Program-made: the position numbers and the translations under genes | Notes under the pieces: generated by a model | Database searches by the model: none | What the model saw: the letters and a program-made list of their open reading frames with translations, nothing else | Told to the model about the DNA's origin: nothing | Shown: positions 31,938 through 42,860 of the stretch, one piece after another | Layout of the letters: every line of letters begins with the position of its first letter | Numbering within the stretch: position 1 is the stretch's first letter | Assembly: GCF_006716315.1 (NCBI RefSeq) | Contig: NZ_VFOV01000001.1 | Span: 3,798,501-3,862,500 of the forward strand | DNA from: Nocardioides albertanoniae | GTDB taxonomy: Bacteria; Actinomycetota; Actinomycetes; Propionibacteriales; Nocardioidaceae | Direction of reading: 5' to 3' | DNA: 64,000 bases

Positions 31938-32843
31938 ATGAGTGAGACCTGGACCGAGCAACACATCCCCGACCAGCAGGGCAGGGTCGCGGTCGTGACC
32001 GGCGCCAACACCGGACTCGGCTTCGAGACGGCCCGCATGCTCGCCGAGCACGGAGCCCACGTGGTGATGGCCGTACGCGACGCGGAGAAGGGCAAGCAGG
32101 CGGCCGCCCGCATCGACGGCGACGTCAGCGTGCAGGTGCTCGACCTGTCCTCCCTGGACTCGATCCGCTCCGCGGCGGCAGACCTGCGCGCCGGCCACCC
32201 CCGGATCGACCTCCTGATCAACAACGCCGGCGTGATGTACACCCCGAAGCAGACCACCGCCGACGGATTCGAGATGCAGTTCGGCACCAACCACCTCGGC
32301 CATTTCGCCTTCACCGGGCTGCTGCTCGACCAGCTCCTCCCGGTGCCCGGATCCCGGGTCGTCACGGTCAGCAGCGTCGGCCACCGCATCCGCGCCGACA
32401 TCCACTTCGACGACCTGCAGTGGGAGCGTTCCTACGCTCCCGTCGCCGCGTACGGCCAGGCCAAGCTCGCCAACCTGATGTTCACCTACGAGCTCCAGCG
32501 CCGACTCGCGTCGCGCGGCACCACCATCGCGACGGCCGCGCACCCCGGCGTCTCCAACACCGAGCTCGCGCGCAACATGCCGGCCGCACTGCGCCTGCCC
32601 TTCACCTGGCTCGCGCCGCTTCTCACCCAGTCACCCGCGATGGGCGCACTCCCCACCCTCCGCGCCGCCACCGACCCCGCCGTCTTCGGCGGTCAGTACT
32701 ACGGACCCAGCGGCACGGGCGAAGTCCGTGGCCATCCGGAGCTGGTGACCTCGAGCCCCGCCTCGCGCGACATCGCGACCCAGCAACGACTGTGGGCCGT
32801 CTCCGAGGAGCTCACCGGCGTACGTTTCCCGCTCGACGACTGA
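31938..32843 (+). CDS. Short-chain dehydrogenase, retinol dehydrogenase-like
   Basis: A 301-residue SDR with cofactor motif VVTGANTGLGFETARMLAEHG, LLINNAGVMYTP, the Ser in VVTVSSVGHR and the active-site pair in YGQAKLANLMF. The C-terminal part FGGQYYGPSGTGEVRGHPELV matches the retinol dehydrogenase/WW-domain oxidoreductase subgroup. Substrate unknown. TAGGAG lies five bases before ATG 31938, which is preferred to the GTG at 31932. It is under the triple operator, and its 3' end overlaps the convergent membrane gene by 32 bases. Confidence 0.9.
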   Translation: MSETWTEQHIPDQQGRVAVVTGANTGLGFETARMLAEHGAHVVMAVRDAEKGKQAAARIDGDVSVQVLDLSSLDSIRSAAADLRAGHPRIDLLINNAGVMYTPKQTTADGFEMQFGTNHLGHFAFTGLLLDQLLPVPGSRVVTVSSVGHRIRADIHFDDLQWERSYAPVAAYGQAKLANLMFTYELQRRLASRGTTIATAAHPGVSNTELARNMPAALRLPFTWLAPLLTQSPAMGALPTLRAATDPAVFGGQYYGPSGTGEVRGHPELVTSSPASRDIATQQRLWAVSEELTGVRFPLDD

Positions 32844-33426
32844 ACTCCGTGACACCGATGTCCGCGTCCGGCCGGAGCGAGCCGGCCGCATGCCCCATCA
32901 ACAGCTTGGGGTGATAGGACCAGGCGAACCAGGGAGCGACGGCGGAGGGGCCGAGCGCACGGTCGAGAACGAGACCGCCTGCGGTCAGCGCCAGTCCCAG
33001 CCCTCGTCTGTTGGCCGGGAAACGTCGGATGATGGCAGTGGAGAGCACCATGTAGCCGTACTGCGCCAACGCCCAGGTCGCCACATCGTCGCGCTCGCCG
33101 ACGCGGCGGTCCGCCCAGGCCACCAGGAAGGGATGCCCGTGCAGAGCGGCGAACGTGAGGTGTTCCTTCTCCCCCTGGCCGGCGCGCTCGTACCATCGGA
33201 CAGACGCGCGGGTGTTGTTCACATACGCACCTCCGACCAGGTCCGCGGCCATCGCAGCCATGACCATGGTCGAACCTCGACCCACACCTCCGCGCCTCGC
33301 CCAGACAGCGGCCCCGACCGTTCCGATGACCGCGGATCCCAGGGCGATCGTCGTATCCGCACGAGTGGCTTCGGGCCCCACCAGATTCGCCCAGCCGCGC
33401 CTGACGGATTCTGCCCAGATGCTCAT
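32812..33426 (-). CDS. Hypothetical membrane protein
   Basis: A 204-residue protein with about four hydrophobic stretches (TIALGSAVIGTVGAAVW, STMVMAAMAADLVGGAYV, ALAQYGYMVLSTAIIRR, GLGLALTAGGLVLDRA) and no known motif. ATG 33426 has GGAGGCG upstream. The end is antisense to the last 32 bases of the SDR gene. I do not recognise the family. Confidence 0.65.
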   Translation of the reverse strand: MSIWAESVRRGWANLVGPEATRADTTIALGSAVIGTVGAAVWARRGGVGRGSTMVMAAMAADLVGGAYVNNTRASVRWYERAGQGEKEHLTFAALHGHPFLVAWADRRVGERDDVATWALAQYGYMVLSTAIIRRFPANRRGLGLALTAGGLVLDRALGPSAVAPWFAWSYHPKLLMGHAAGSLRPDADIGVTEFSRRAGNVRR

Positions 33427-33557
33427 CGATCGCCTCCAGAGACGTTGCAGATCGTCAGGGCTCGGGACATGCTCTGGACGGACAACCCCTCCGAACCCGC
33501 GGCTGAGGCCCGCACCCGACGTAACTAGAATCTACACACCCGAAGGAAGGCGGAGAC

Positions 33558-33914
33558 GTGACCGCGATCGCTGACCATGACTCCTACATCGCCGCGGCGC
33601 CGGAGGCGTTCCGTCCGGTCCTCAACCGCATCCGGGACCTTCTGCGCGAGGCCCTACCCGACGCGGAGGAGATGATGGCCTACCAGATGCCGGGGTTCCG
33701 GATCGGCGACACCGTCGTCGCGAGCTACGCCGCGTTCAGCAAGCAGATCGGGCTCTACCTTCTCGCCCCCGCGATCTCAGCGCACGCCGAAGAGATCGCG
33801 GCCGCGGGCCTCAAGGCCAGCAAGACCGGCATCACCTTTCCACCGCGAAAGCCGATCCCGGACGATCTCGTCACCCGACTCGCCCACGCATCCAGCCGGC
33901 ACGCCGACGACTGA
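33558..33914 (+). CDS. DUF1801 (YdhG-like) protein
   Basis: A 118-residue protein of the DUF1801/YdhG family: SYIAAAPEAFRPVLNRIRDLL, LPDAEEMMAYQMPGFRIGD, FSKQIGLYLLAP and the end TGITFPPRKPIPDDLVTRLA. Relatives have a frataxin-like fold and were proposed as iron chaperones; this is not shown here. GTG 33558 has GGCGGAGA upstream and a TAGAAT -10 box near 33525. A hairpin follows the stop. Confidence 0.85.
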   Translation: MTAIADHDSYIAAAPEAFRPVLNRIRDLLREALPDAEEMMAYQMPGFRIGDTVVASYAAFSKQIGLYLLAPAISAHAEEIAAAGLKASKTGITFPPRKPIPDDLVTRLAHASSRHADD

Positions 33915-33927
33915 TGCCGCGACCCGT

Positions 33928-33949
33928 GCCTGCTTGAAGACGAGCAGGC
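33928..33949. terminator. Hairpin downstream of the DUF1801 gene
   Basis: GCCTGCT-N8-AGCAGGC, seven-base stem, 14 bases after the stop, without a T-tract. The rest of the gap to 34043 shows nothing recognisable. Confidence 0.45.
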
Positions 33950-34043
33950 GATGGTTGGCCGCATCCGATGCCACCCACCCGGACAAGCGCTGAGGAATGC
34001 AAAACCCTTAGGGAGGGGCCGGATCATACGTTTAAGCGGAACA

Positions 34044-34514
34044 TCACAGGCGGAGGTCTGCCCGCATCGCTGGGTGTCCAGTCTCTTTGAACCCTGCCCG
34101 CTCGTACATTTCACGTCCGTCGACTGTGGCTAGCAATTCGGCTCGCTCCACCCCACTGGCCTGCGCCCACGCCATCACGGCGTCGAACGCGGCCCGTCCA
34201 TGACCGCGCCCGCGCGCGTCGGGAGCGGTGCTGACGTTGCTCACCAGTATGTCGCTACCACGAGGGGCCGACGGAGAGGGAGCCGCATCACGGATCGTGC
34301 CCAGCGCGCACGAGACCACCCGACCGGCGACTTCCACAACGACGATCCGACAACGCGGATCGTCCAGCCTGTCGGCAAACCACGTACGCGCGTTGCGCTG
34401 CCACTCACTCGACTCAGCCAGAACGCTCATGGCAGCGAACATCTCAGCACGTAGCGAGACGACGGTGTCCAGATCTCGCTCTTCAGCTGTGCGGACGATT
34501 CGGTTCGAGCTCAC
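34044..34514 (-). CDS. GNAT acetyltransferase coupled to HigBA
   Basis: A 156-residue GNAT-fold protein. The acetyl-CoA loop is APDARGRGHGRAAFDAVM, preceded by a beta-strand ILVSNVSTAP, and the end has GREMYERAGFKETGHP. The substrate may be an amino group on a small molecule or a protein. The GTG start at 34514 overlaps the higA stop as GTGA, so it is translated with the toxin-antitoxin pair. No DUF1778-type antitoxin is present, so a GNAT toxin of the TacT type is not indicated. Confidence 0.85.
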   Translation of the reverse strand: MSSNRIVRTAEERDLDTVVSLRAEMFAAMSVLAESSEWQRNARTWFADRLDDPRCRIVVVEVAGRVVSCALGTIRDAAPSPSAPRGSDILVSNVSTAPDARGRGHGRAAFDAVMAWAQASGVERAELLATVDGREMYERAGFKETGHPAMRADLRL

Positions 34515-34813
34515 GAGGCCTGACGGATCGGCTCGATCGCAGCGACCTGCCCGGCGACACGGTCCTGAGCAATCTCCAGGTCGTACCGCGTCTGCAGGTT
34601 GAGCCAGAACTGAGGGTCGATGCCGAAGTATCGCCCCAGACGCAACGCCGTGTCGGCAGTGATGGCGCGCTTGCCGTGGACGATCTCGTTGATCCGCCTT
34701 GGCGGCACACCGATCGACACCGCCAACTTGTTCTGCGTGATGCCGAACCCGGCGATGAAGTCCTCCATCAGGACCTCCCCCGGATGGATCGGCGGGTAGA
34801 GCTTCTCAGACAT
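34511..34813 (-). CDS. higA: HigA family antitoxin
   Basis: A 100-residue XRE-type antitoxin with YPPIHPGEVLMEDFIAGFGI, HTH KLAVSIGVPPRRINEIVHGKR and ITADTALRLGRYFGIDPQFW, the standard HigA/VapI pattern. It should neutralise HigB and repress the operon. Two ATGs are adjacent; the second (34813) has better spacing to GGAGG. Confidence 0.92.
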   Translation of the reverse strand: MSEKLYPPIHPGEVLMEDFIAGFGITQNKLAVSIGVPPRRINEIVHGKRAITADTALRLGRYFGIDPQFWLNLQTRYDLEIAQDRVAGQVAAIEPIRQAS

Positions 34814-34822
34814 CATCCCTCC

Positions 34823-35104
34823 TCAGTGATAGTCCACGATCTCGACGTCTTCAGCGCCAGCACCTGTCCAACGGAAGCAGATCCGCCATTGGTCGTTGAT
34901 GCGGATGCGGTGTTGTCCAGACCGGTCTCCCTTGAGCGCTTCCAGGCGATTGCCGGGCGGAACCCGCAGCGCCTCCAGCACCGTGGCAGCGTCCAGCAGG
35001 TGCAGCTTCCTGTTCGCTGTCTTGTGGATTCGCGGATCAAGTCGCTTCGCCGGTTCGCGACGCCATACGCGCTCGGTGTCGCGGTCAGCGAAGGATCTGA
35101 TCAC
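34823..35104 (-). CDS. higB: HigB/RelE-type toxin
   Basis: A 93-residue toxin: MIRSFADRDTERVWRREPAK, KLHLLDAATVLEALRVPPGNRLEALKGDR and HRIRINDQWRICFRWTGAGA. The last stretch is the RelE-superfamily catalytic strand with the Arg and Trp typical of HigB (ribosome-dependent mRNA cleavage). It precedes higA in the usual inverted toxin-first order. GTG 35104 with TATATT eight bases upstream fits a leaderless transcript. Confidence 0.92.
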   Translation of the reverse strand: MIRSFADRDTERVWRREPAKRLDPRIHKTANRKLHLLDAATVLEALRVPPGNRLEALKGDRSGQHRIRINDQWRICFRWTGAGAEDVEIVDYH

Positions 35105-35112
35105 AAGGCCAG

Positions 35113-35137
35113 AATATAACGCAGAGCGTCAATAACG

Positions 35138-35138
<1 letters not shown>
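35113..35138 (-). promoter_or_regulatory. higBA promoter with direct repeat
   Basis: The -10 box TATATT (35113-35118, minus strand) lies eight bases before the higB GTG. The 7-mer ATAACGC occurs at 35116-35122 and 35132-35138, a 16-base period, overlapping the -10 and the ychF stop. It may be the HigA operator. Confidence 0.45.
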
Positions 35139-36211
<1,073 letters not shown>

Positions 36212-36219
36212 GATCGACA

Positions 36220-36225
36220 ATCCTA
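36220..36225 (-). promoter_or_regulatory. Leaderless -10 box of ychF
   Basis: TAGGAT on the minus strand, eight bases before the GTG at 36211. Confidence 0.5.
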
Positions 36226-36277
36226 GAGTCGTACGCCGCCATCCCCCGAAACGCGGACGGATCTGCGCCGGGCCAGG

Positions 36278-36283
36278 CAGACT
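36278..36283 (+). promoter_or_regulatory. Leaderless -10-like box of the GH1 gene
   Basis: CAGACT, seven bases before the GTG at 36291; weaker than the other boxes. Confidence 0.35.
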
Positions 36284-36290
36284 CCGGGTT

Positions 36291-37637
<1,347 letters not shown>

Positions 37638-37652
37638 AGACCGCGCACCCTC

Positions 37653-37658
37653 TAGGCT
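37653..37658 (+). promoter_or_regulatory. Leaderless -10 box
   Basis: TAGGCT, seven bases before the GTG at 37666. Confidence 0.55.
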
Positions 37659-37665
37659 CGCGCCC

Positions 37666-38184
37666 GTGAGCGACCCCGACACTCCGCAGCGACTTCGCGA
37701 ACCCGCCCATCAGGTCTCCGAGCGAGCACCGGCCTACTGGCGTGTGGAGGAGGCGATCGGCGCCGTCATCTGGCTGGCGCTCGCCGTCGGCGCGGTGGTC
37801 GCGGCGATCCTGATCCCCGAAGGTTTCTGGACCTGGATCCTCTGGATCGCGGCCGTCTTCTTCGTCCTGGCCCCCGTGCCGGGCCTGACCTTCGTGCCCA
37901 CGATCCGCTTCCGGATCCACCGGTGGGAGATCAGCGACATCGCCGTCCACGTACGCCACGGGTGGCTGACCGTCGTCGACGAGATCGTGCCGCTCTCCCG
38001 GGTGCAGACGGTCGACTCGACCCAGGGGCCGCTGATGCGGCACTTCGGGCTGCGTACGGTCACGGTGTCGACGGCCTCCTCGGCAGGCACCGTGGAGATC
38101 GCGTGCCTCGACGACGCGCTCGCGCTCGAGGTGGTCGCGAAGCTGGTGGCGATCACCGCCGCGACTCCCGAGGATGCGACGTGA
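37666..38184 (+). CDS. Bacterial PH-domain membrane protein (YdbS-like)
   Basis: A 172-residue protein with two adjacent membrane helices (AVIWLALAVGAVVAAIL and WILWIAAVFFVLAPV) and a C-terminal bPH2 domain (FRIHRWEISDIAVHVRHGWLTVVDEIVPLSRVQTVDS). It pairs with the next gene, which overlaps it as GTGA, in the common YdbS-YdbT arrangement. Function unknown; the family is thought to act in envelope stress. Confidence 0.85.
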   Translation: MSDPDTPQRLREPAHQVSERAPAYWRVEEAIGAVIWLALAVGAVVAAILIPEGFWTWILWIAAVFFVLAPVPGLTFVPTIRFRIHRWEISDIAVHVRHGWLTVVDEIVPLSRVQTVDSTQGPLMRHFGLRTVTVSTASSAGTVEIACLDDALALEVVAKLVAITAATPEDAT

Positions 38185-39824
38185 GCGGCACTGAGGAACC
38201 CGGGCTCCCCGAGATCCCCGAAGCTCCCGGTCCCTCCGACCCTCCCGGCCCTCCCGCCCCTCCCGACACGGAGTGGCAGCGGCTGGCCGGGTGGACCGCC
38301 GTCGTCAGCCCGATCTCGACGCTGCGCCAGGCGATCATCCCCGCCGCCGTCGGTGCGTTCGGTGCCGGGCAGGCCAGCGTGTTCATCGGTCTCGCGGTCG
38401 CGGTCGGCATCGCCGTCGTCGCGGCCGTCGTCGGCCTGATCCCCTGGCTGACCACGACCTATCGCGTCACCTCGAGCCATCTGGAGGTACGCCGCGGCCT
38501 CCTCAACCGCACCACGCTGACCGCGCGCCTCGACCGGGTGCGCAGCGTCGACCTCAGCTCCACACTCGTCCACCGCGTGCTGGGCGTCACCAAGGTCAAC
38601 GTCGGCACCGGGGTCGATGAAGGCCAGATCACCCTCGACTCGCTCGACAAGGAGGCCGCCGCCCGGCTGCGGCGCGAACTGCTGCACGCAGCGCCGACCC
38701 CCACCGCTCCGTCGGCGGCTTCGACCCCGTCCGCAGAGGCTCCGACCGAGCCCGCCGCCGACGGCGAAGCCCCGGTCGCCCCGACCGCCGGCGCCCCCGA
38801 GGGCGAGGTCATCGCCAAGCTCGACTGGTCCTGGATCAAGTACGCCCCGCTCAACCTGAAGAACCTGGCGATCGCGCTCGGTGGTCTCGCGGCCCTCTTC
38901 GGCGCCCTCTCCGACGCCATCCCGTGGGAGAAGATCGGCCTCCGCATCCACGACGGGGAGATCAACGGGCGCCCGATCGACTCGATCCTCCACATGCTGC
39001 TGATCGCGATCCCCATCGCTCTGGTCGTCGCGGTGCTGGTGTGGGCGGTCGGCTCGTGCGTGGGCTACGCCGTGCGCTGGTGGGACCTGCAGCTCGTGCG
39101 TGAGCAGGGGCGCGAGGGCACGACGCTGCGACGCAGCTTCGGACTGACCAGCACCCGCGCAACGACCGTCGAGGAGGCCAAGGTGCGGGGCGCCACCTCC
39201 ACGATCGGCCCGCTGATCGCGCTGGCGGGCGGTGCCGACCTCAACCTGCTCACCACCGGGCTCGACGACAACTCCCCCGCCGTGCTGCCGACGGCACCAG
39301 AGGCCGTGGTCTCCGCCGTCGGCAGGGACATCCTCCGCGAGGACGCCTTCTCGGCACCGCTGACCGGCCACGGTCCACGCCCACGACGGCGCTACTGGTT
39401 CCGCGCGGTGGTCGCCACCGCGGTCTGGACCGCCATCGCCATGGTGCCGACCGTGCTGATCGGCGTCTTCGGCGACACCTGGGTCTGGTGGATCCCGGTC
39501 GTCATGCTGGTGGTCTCGCTCGCCCTGACCTTCCTCGGTGCCGAGCTGCGCCACCGTCACCTGGGACACGCGCTCACCGAGCGCTACCTGGTGGTGCGCT
39601 CGGGCTCCTACACCGCCGCGCGCACGGCGCTGCAGACCGACGGCATCATCGGCTGGCGGGTCAAGCAGACGATCTTCGACCGTCGCATCGGCCTCGCCCA
39701 GCTCACCGCGATGACCGCCGCCGGCCACGAGTACGTCGCCGTGCCGGACGTGCCGCTCGAGACGGCCGTCGCGCTGGCGGCGGCCGCCACGCCGCGTACG
39801 GTCTCGGGGTTCGTCGCGGGCTGA
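38181..39824 (+). CDS. Bacterial PH-domain membrane protein (YdbT-like)
   Basis: A 547-residue protein with several membrane-helix pairs and repeated bPH2 domains: TYRVTSSHLEVRRGLLNRTTL with LDRVRSVDLSS, a middle domain around VRWWDLQLVREQGREGTTL, and a last domain ALTERYLVVRSGSYTAARTAL. A Pro/Ala-rich linker (about residues 175-210) separates the first domain. The start overlaps the stop of the YdbS-like gene, so the two are made together and probably form a complex. Confidence 0.85.
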   Translation: MSGTEEPGLPEIPEAPGPSDPPGPPAPPDTEWQRLAGWTAVVSPISTLRQAIIPAAVGAFGAGQASVFIGLAVAVGIAVVAAVVGLIPWLTTTYRVTSSHLEVRRGLLNRTTLTARLDRVRSVDLSSTLVHRVLGVTKVNVGTGVDEGQITLDSLDKEAAARLRRELLHAAPTPTAPSAASTPSAEAPTEPAADGEAPVAPTAGAPEGEVIAKLDWSWIKYAPLNLKNLAIALGGLAALFGALSDAIPWEKIGLRIHDGEINGRPIDSILHMLLIAIPIALVVAVLVWAVGSCVGYAVRWWDLQLVREQGREGTTLRRSFGLTSTRATTVEEAKVRGATSTIGPLIALAGGADLNLLTTGLDDNSPAVLPTAPEAVVSAVGRDILREDAFSAPLTGHGPRPRRRYWFRAVVATAVWTAIAMVPTVLIGVFGDTWVWWIPVVMLVVSLALTFLGAELRHRHLGHALTERYLVVRSGSYTAARTALQTDGIIGWRVKQTIFDRRIGLAQLTAMTAAGHEYVAVPDVPLETAVALAAAATPRTVSGFVAG

Positions 39825-39827
39825 ACC

Positions 39828-40871
39828 TCAGCGCGAGAGGGCGCCGACCCGCCCGCCCGCGCCCGCGGCCCAGCAGCTGCCGTGCACGCAGTCGATGACG
39901 TGGAAGCGGGTCTGGGCGGCACCGAAGGGTGCCCAGGTGCGGCCGTTGTCGTGGGTGATGTCGCTGCCGTTGGGGCCGACGGCGATCGCGGTGCGGCCGC
40001 GGACCCAGGCGACGGCTTCACGGAATCCGCCCAGGTCAGAGGTGGAGTTGGTCCACGTGTGGCCGCCATCGGCGGAGTAGGCGGCGCGGTCGACGCCGTC
40101 GTCCTCGAGGCCGAAGTCGCCACCGACCGCGATCCCCTGGACCGGGTTGCGGAAGCCAAGCCCGAAGACGCCGCCGGCCTCGCCGGGCGCGATCGTGGAG
40201 TCGGCCGACGACCAGGTGCGGCCGCCGTCGTGGGTGGCGTAGACGTTGGCGGCGGTGCCTCCGCCGCCGAGCCAGGCGCTGCGGGCACCCGAGGTGACCA
40301 GGCACGACCCGCTGGCGGAGAAGGCGACCTCACCGGGCGCCTCCAGGCCGCGGGTGTCGGCGACGTGCCAGCTGTCGCCACCGTCGTCGGTGGCGATGAT
40401 GCGCCACTCGCCGTCGACCGGGTCGCTCATCGCGATCCCGCGCTCGCCGCCGGGCCAGAAGTCGACGCAGTTGTAGAACGCCGCGGGCTCCGTGGAGCGG
40501 AACGTCTCGGTCCAGGTCGCGCCACCGTCGTCGGTCTTGTAGATCCGGCTCGCCTCGCCCTCGCCGATCGAGAGCACCACGGCCTCCTCGGCCGAGCGCG
40601 CCTCGACGTCGCGGAAGAGCAGCTCCTCGGATCCGGGCGGCGAGACGTCCTGCCAGGAGGCACCGGCGTCGGTCGTACGGAAGATCCCGCCGCCGTCGCC
40701 ACCGACCCATGCGGTCGTGGCATCGACCGCGTCCAGCGCCCGGAAGCCCTGCTCGGTGTCGACGTCGACCGGCGTCCAGTCGTACGCCGCTCCTGCCTGC
40801 GCCGCAGGCGTGAACGAGAGCGTGGTGAGAGTGAGAGCGGCCGCCGCGACGGCTCCGACAACGATGCGCAC
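39828..40871 (-). CDS. Exported Asp-box (BNR) beta-propeller protein
   Basis: A 347-residue secreted protein. Signal peptide MRIVVGAVAAAALTLTTL with a cleavage-like AQAGAA, then at least six Asp-box repeats (TTDAGASW, TDDGGATW, TDDGGDSW, THDGGRTW, SADGGHTW, THDNGRTW) spaced as in a beta-propeller. It resembles sialidase-fold or Ycf48/HCF136-like proteins, but no sialidase Arg triad is evident, so no enzyme activity is claimed. The GTG at 40871 gives a clean signal peptide. Divergent from the exported GH3 enzyme. Confidence 0.8.
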   Translation of the reverse strand: MRIVVGAVAAAALTLTTLSFTPAAQAGAAYDWTPVDVDTEQGFRALDAVDATTAWVGGDGGGIFRTTDAGASWQDVSPPGSEELLFRDVEARSAEEAVVLSIGEGEASRIYKTDDGGATWTETFRSTEPAAFYNCVDFWPGGERGIAMSDPVDGEWRIIATDDGGDSWHVADTRGLEAPGEVAFSASGSCLVTSGARSAWLGGGGTAANVYATHDGGRTWSSADSTIAPGEAGGVFGLGFRNPVQGIAVGGDFGLEDDGVDRAAYSADGGHTWTNSTSDLGGFREAVAWVRGRTAIAVGPNGSDITHDNGRTWAPFGAAQTRFHVIDCVHGSCWAAGAGGRVGALSR

Positions 40872-40964
40872 GAGGTCACTGTGGCCCTGGCGGGGGGCGT
40901 GCTGTCCACCGGTTCCGCGTTTTCCTTCCGCGACCGATGGGTAACCCCTAGAGTGAATCGCCGT

Positions 40965-40980
40965 CCCACATACCCGTGGG
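40965..40980. repeat. Hairpin in the leader of the GH3 gene
   Basis: CCCAC-N6-GTGGG, ending about ten bases before the ribosome site, downstream of a TAGAGT -10 box near 40949. May affect mRNA stability. Confidence 0.35.
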
Positions 40981-41000
40981 GACACACCGGGGAGGTTGTC

Positions 41001-42851
41001 ATGGTCGCAGTCACGCTCACCACAGGCAGGAAGCTCGCTGTCGCGGCAGCGAGCCTGGCGGTCGCAGCGACGGTCGCGGTGCCCCTCACCGGGAGCCAGG
41101 CGGCCGCGGGCCCGGCCGGCTCGGTGGTGGCCAAGAACCCGAACCAGCACGGCCAGATCACCTCGCTGATGCGACACATGTCGCTCGAGCAGAAGGTCGG
41201 CCAGCTCTTCGTGATCGAGGTCTACGGGCGCGACGCCAACAACGTCAGCGATGCCGCGAAGGCAGGCAACCAGAAGCTCTACGGCGTCGATACCCCGGCG
41301 CAGGCGATCGACAAGTACCAGCCCGGCGGGGTCATCTACTTCACCACCCGCGGCCCGGACAACATCGGCGACCCGGCCCAGGTCGCCACCCTCTCCAACG
41401 GCCTCCAGGACGCCGCGCTCGAGCAGCGTCCCAAGATCCCGCTCAACATCGCCGTCGACCAGGAGGGCGGCGCGCTCGTGGCCCGCTTCGGGCCCGCGAG
41501 CCGCGCGACCCAGATGCCCGGCCAGATGGCGCTGGGAGCCGACGGCTCGACCGCCGACGCCGCCCGCTCCGCCGAGGTGATCGGCTCCGAGCTCGACGCC
41601 GTCGGCATCACCCAGGACTACGCGCCCGTGGCCGACGTCAACCTCAACCCGAACAACCCGGTGATCGGGATCCGCTCGGCCGGTGCCGACTCCGCGGCGG
41701 TCTCCGACATCGTCGCCGCCGAGGTCGGCGGGTTCGACGACGGTGGCATCTCCTCGATCGCCAAGCACTTCCCCGGCCACGGCGACACCGGCACCGACAG
41801 CCATTACGGCCTGCCCGAGGTGACCCACACCCGCGAGCAGCTCGAGCAGATCGACCTGCCGCCGTTCAGGGCAGCGATCGACGCCGGCATCGACGCGATC
41901 ATGACCGCCCATGTGACCGTGCCCGCGATCGACCCCAGCGGCGAGCCGGCGACCATGTCGGAGCCGATCCTCACCGGTCTGCTGCGCGAGGAGCTCGGCT
42001 TCGACGGCCTGATCGTGACCGACGCGCTCGACATGCAGGGCGCCTCGGCGACCTACCCGCCCGACGTCGCTCCGGTGGAGGCGTTCACCGCCGGCGCCGA
42101 CCAGCTGCTCATCCCGCCGGAGATGGACACCGCGTACGCCTCGGTCCTCGAGGCCGTCAAGGACGGCACCATCTCCCGCAAGCGGCTCGACGCGTCGGTC
42201 TACCGGATCATCAAGCACAAGCTCGACAACGAGATCTTCAAGGATCCCTACGTCAACCCGGCCACCGCTCCGGCCGTCTTCGACAACCCGCAGCACAAGG
42301 CCGATGCCCAGGAGATCACCGACCGCACCACCACGCTGGTCAAGAACGACGACGATCTGCTCCCGCTGACGCCCGGCGCCGCGAACGTGCTGGTCGCGGG
42401 TTGGGGTGCCGGCACCACCGCAGGCATCGCCGCCGGTCTCCAGAAGCGTGGCGCGACCACCCAGGTGCTCGAGTCGGGCACCACCCCCACCGATGCCGAG
42501 ATCGATGCCGCGGTGCAGGCCGCCGAGGGCAAGGACCTCGTCGTCGTGCCGACCAACAACGCCTGGCAGGTCGACGCGGCCACCGGCGAGCCGACCGCGG
42601 GGGCCGTTGCCCAGACCAAGCTGGTCAAGGCGCTGCTCGCCACCGACACCCCTGTCGTGGTGGCCGCGATGCGCAACCCCTACGACGTCGCCTCGTTCCC
42701 CGAGGCCGCGACGGTGCTCGACACCTACGGCTACACCTCCCACCAGCTGGAGTCGCTGGTCAAGGTGCTCTACGGCGAGGTGAACCCGAGCGGCAAGCTG
42801 CCGGTCGAGATCCCCGACCTCTACCCGCTCGGCCACGGGCTCTCCTACTAG
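41001..42851 (+). CDS. Exported family 3 glycoside hydrolase (beta-N-acetylhexosaminidase type)
   Basis: A 616-residue enzyme. A signal peptide (GRKLAVAAASLAVAATVAV, cleavage near SQAAA) is followed by the NagZ-type GH3 barrel: VGQLFVIEVYG, AVDQEGGALVARF, the diagnostic loop KHFPGHGDTGTDSHYGLP with the His/Asp dyad, and the nucleophile Asp in IVTDALDMQG. A C-terminal second domain (PLTPGAANVLVAGWGAG) ends GHGLSY. Likely acts on cell-wall or chitin-derived GlcNAc linkages outside the membrane. GGGGAGG precedes the ATG. Confidence 0.92.
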   Translation: MVAVTLTTGRKLAVAAASLAVAATVAVPLTGSQAAAGPAGSVVAKNPNQHGQITSLMRHMSLEQKVGQLFVIEVYGRDANNVSDAAKAGNQKLYGVDTPAQAIDKYQPGGVIYFTTRGPDNIGDPAQVATLSNGLQDAALEQRPKIPLNIAVDQEGGALVARFGPASRATQMPGQMALGADGSTADAARSAEVIGSELDAVGITQDYAPVADVNLNPNNPVIGIRSAGADSAAVSDIVAAEVGGFDDGGISSIAKHFPGHGDTGTDSHYGLPEVTHTREQLEQIDLPPFRAAIDAGIDAIMTAHVTVPAIDPSGEPATMSEPILTGLLREELGFDGLIVTDALDMQGASATYPPDVAPVEAFTAGADQLLIPPEMDTAYASVLEAVKDGTISRKRLDASVYRIIKHKLDNEIFKDPYVNPATAPAVFDNPQHKADAQEITDRTTTLVKNDDDLLPLTPGAANVLVAGWGAGTTAGIAAGLQKRGATTQVLESGTTPTDAEIDAAVQAAEGKDLVVVPTNNAWQVDAATGEPTAGAVAQTKLVKALLATDTPVVVAAMRNPYDVASFPEAATVLDTYGYTSHQLESLVKVLYGEVNPSGKLPVEIPDLYPLGHGLSY

Positions 42852-42860
42852 GTCGCAGGC

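Noticed and set aside
34044-34514. GNAT gene as a TacT-type toxin
   Set aside because: It is coupled to an already complete HigBA pair and no DUF1778 antitoxin precedes it.
39828-42836. 1002-residue minus-strand open frame covering two loci
   Set aside because: Only the last third is real (Asp-box protein from 40871); the rest is antisense to the GH3 gene.
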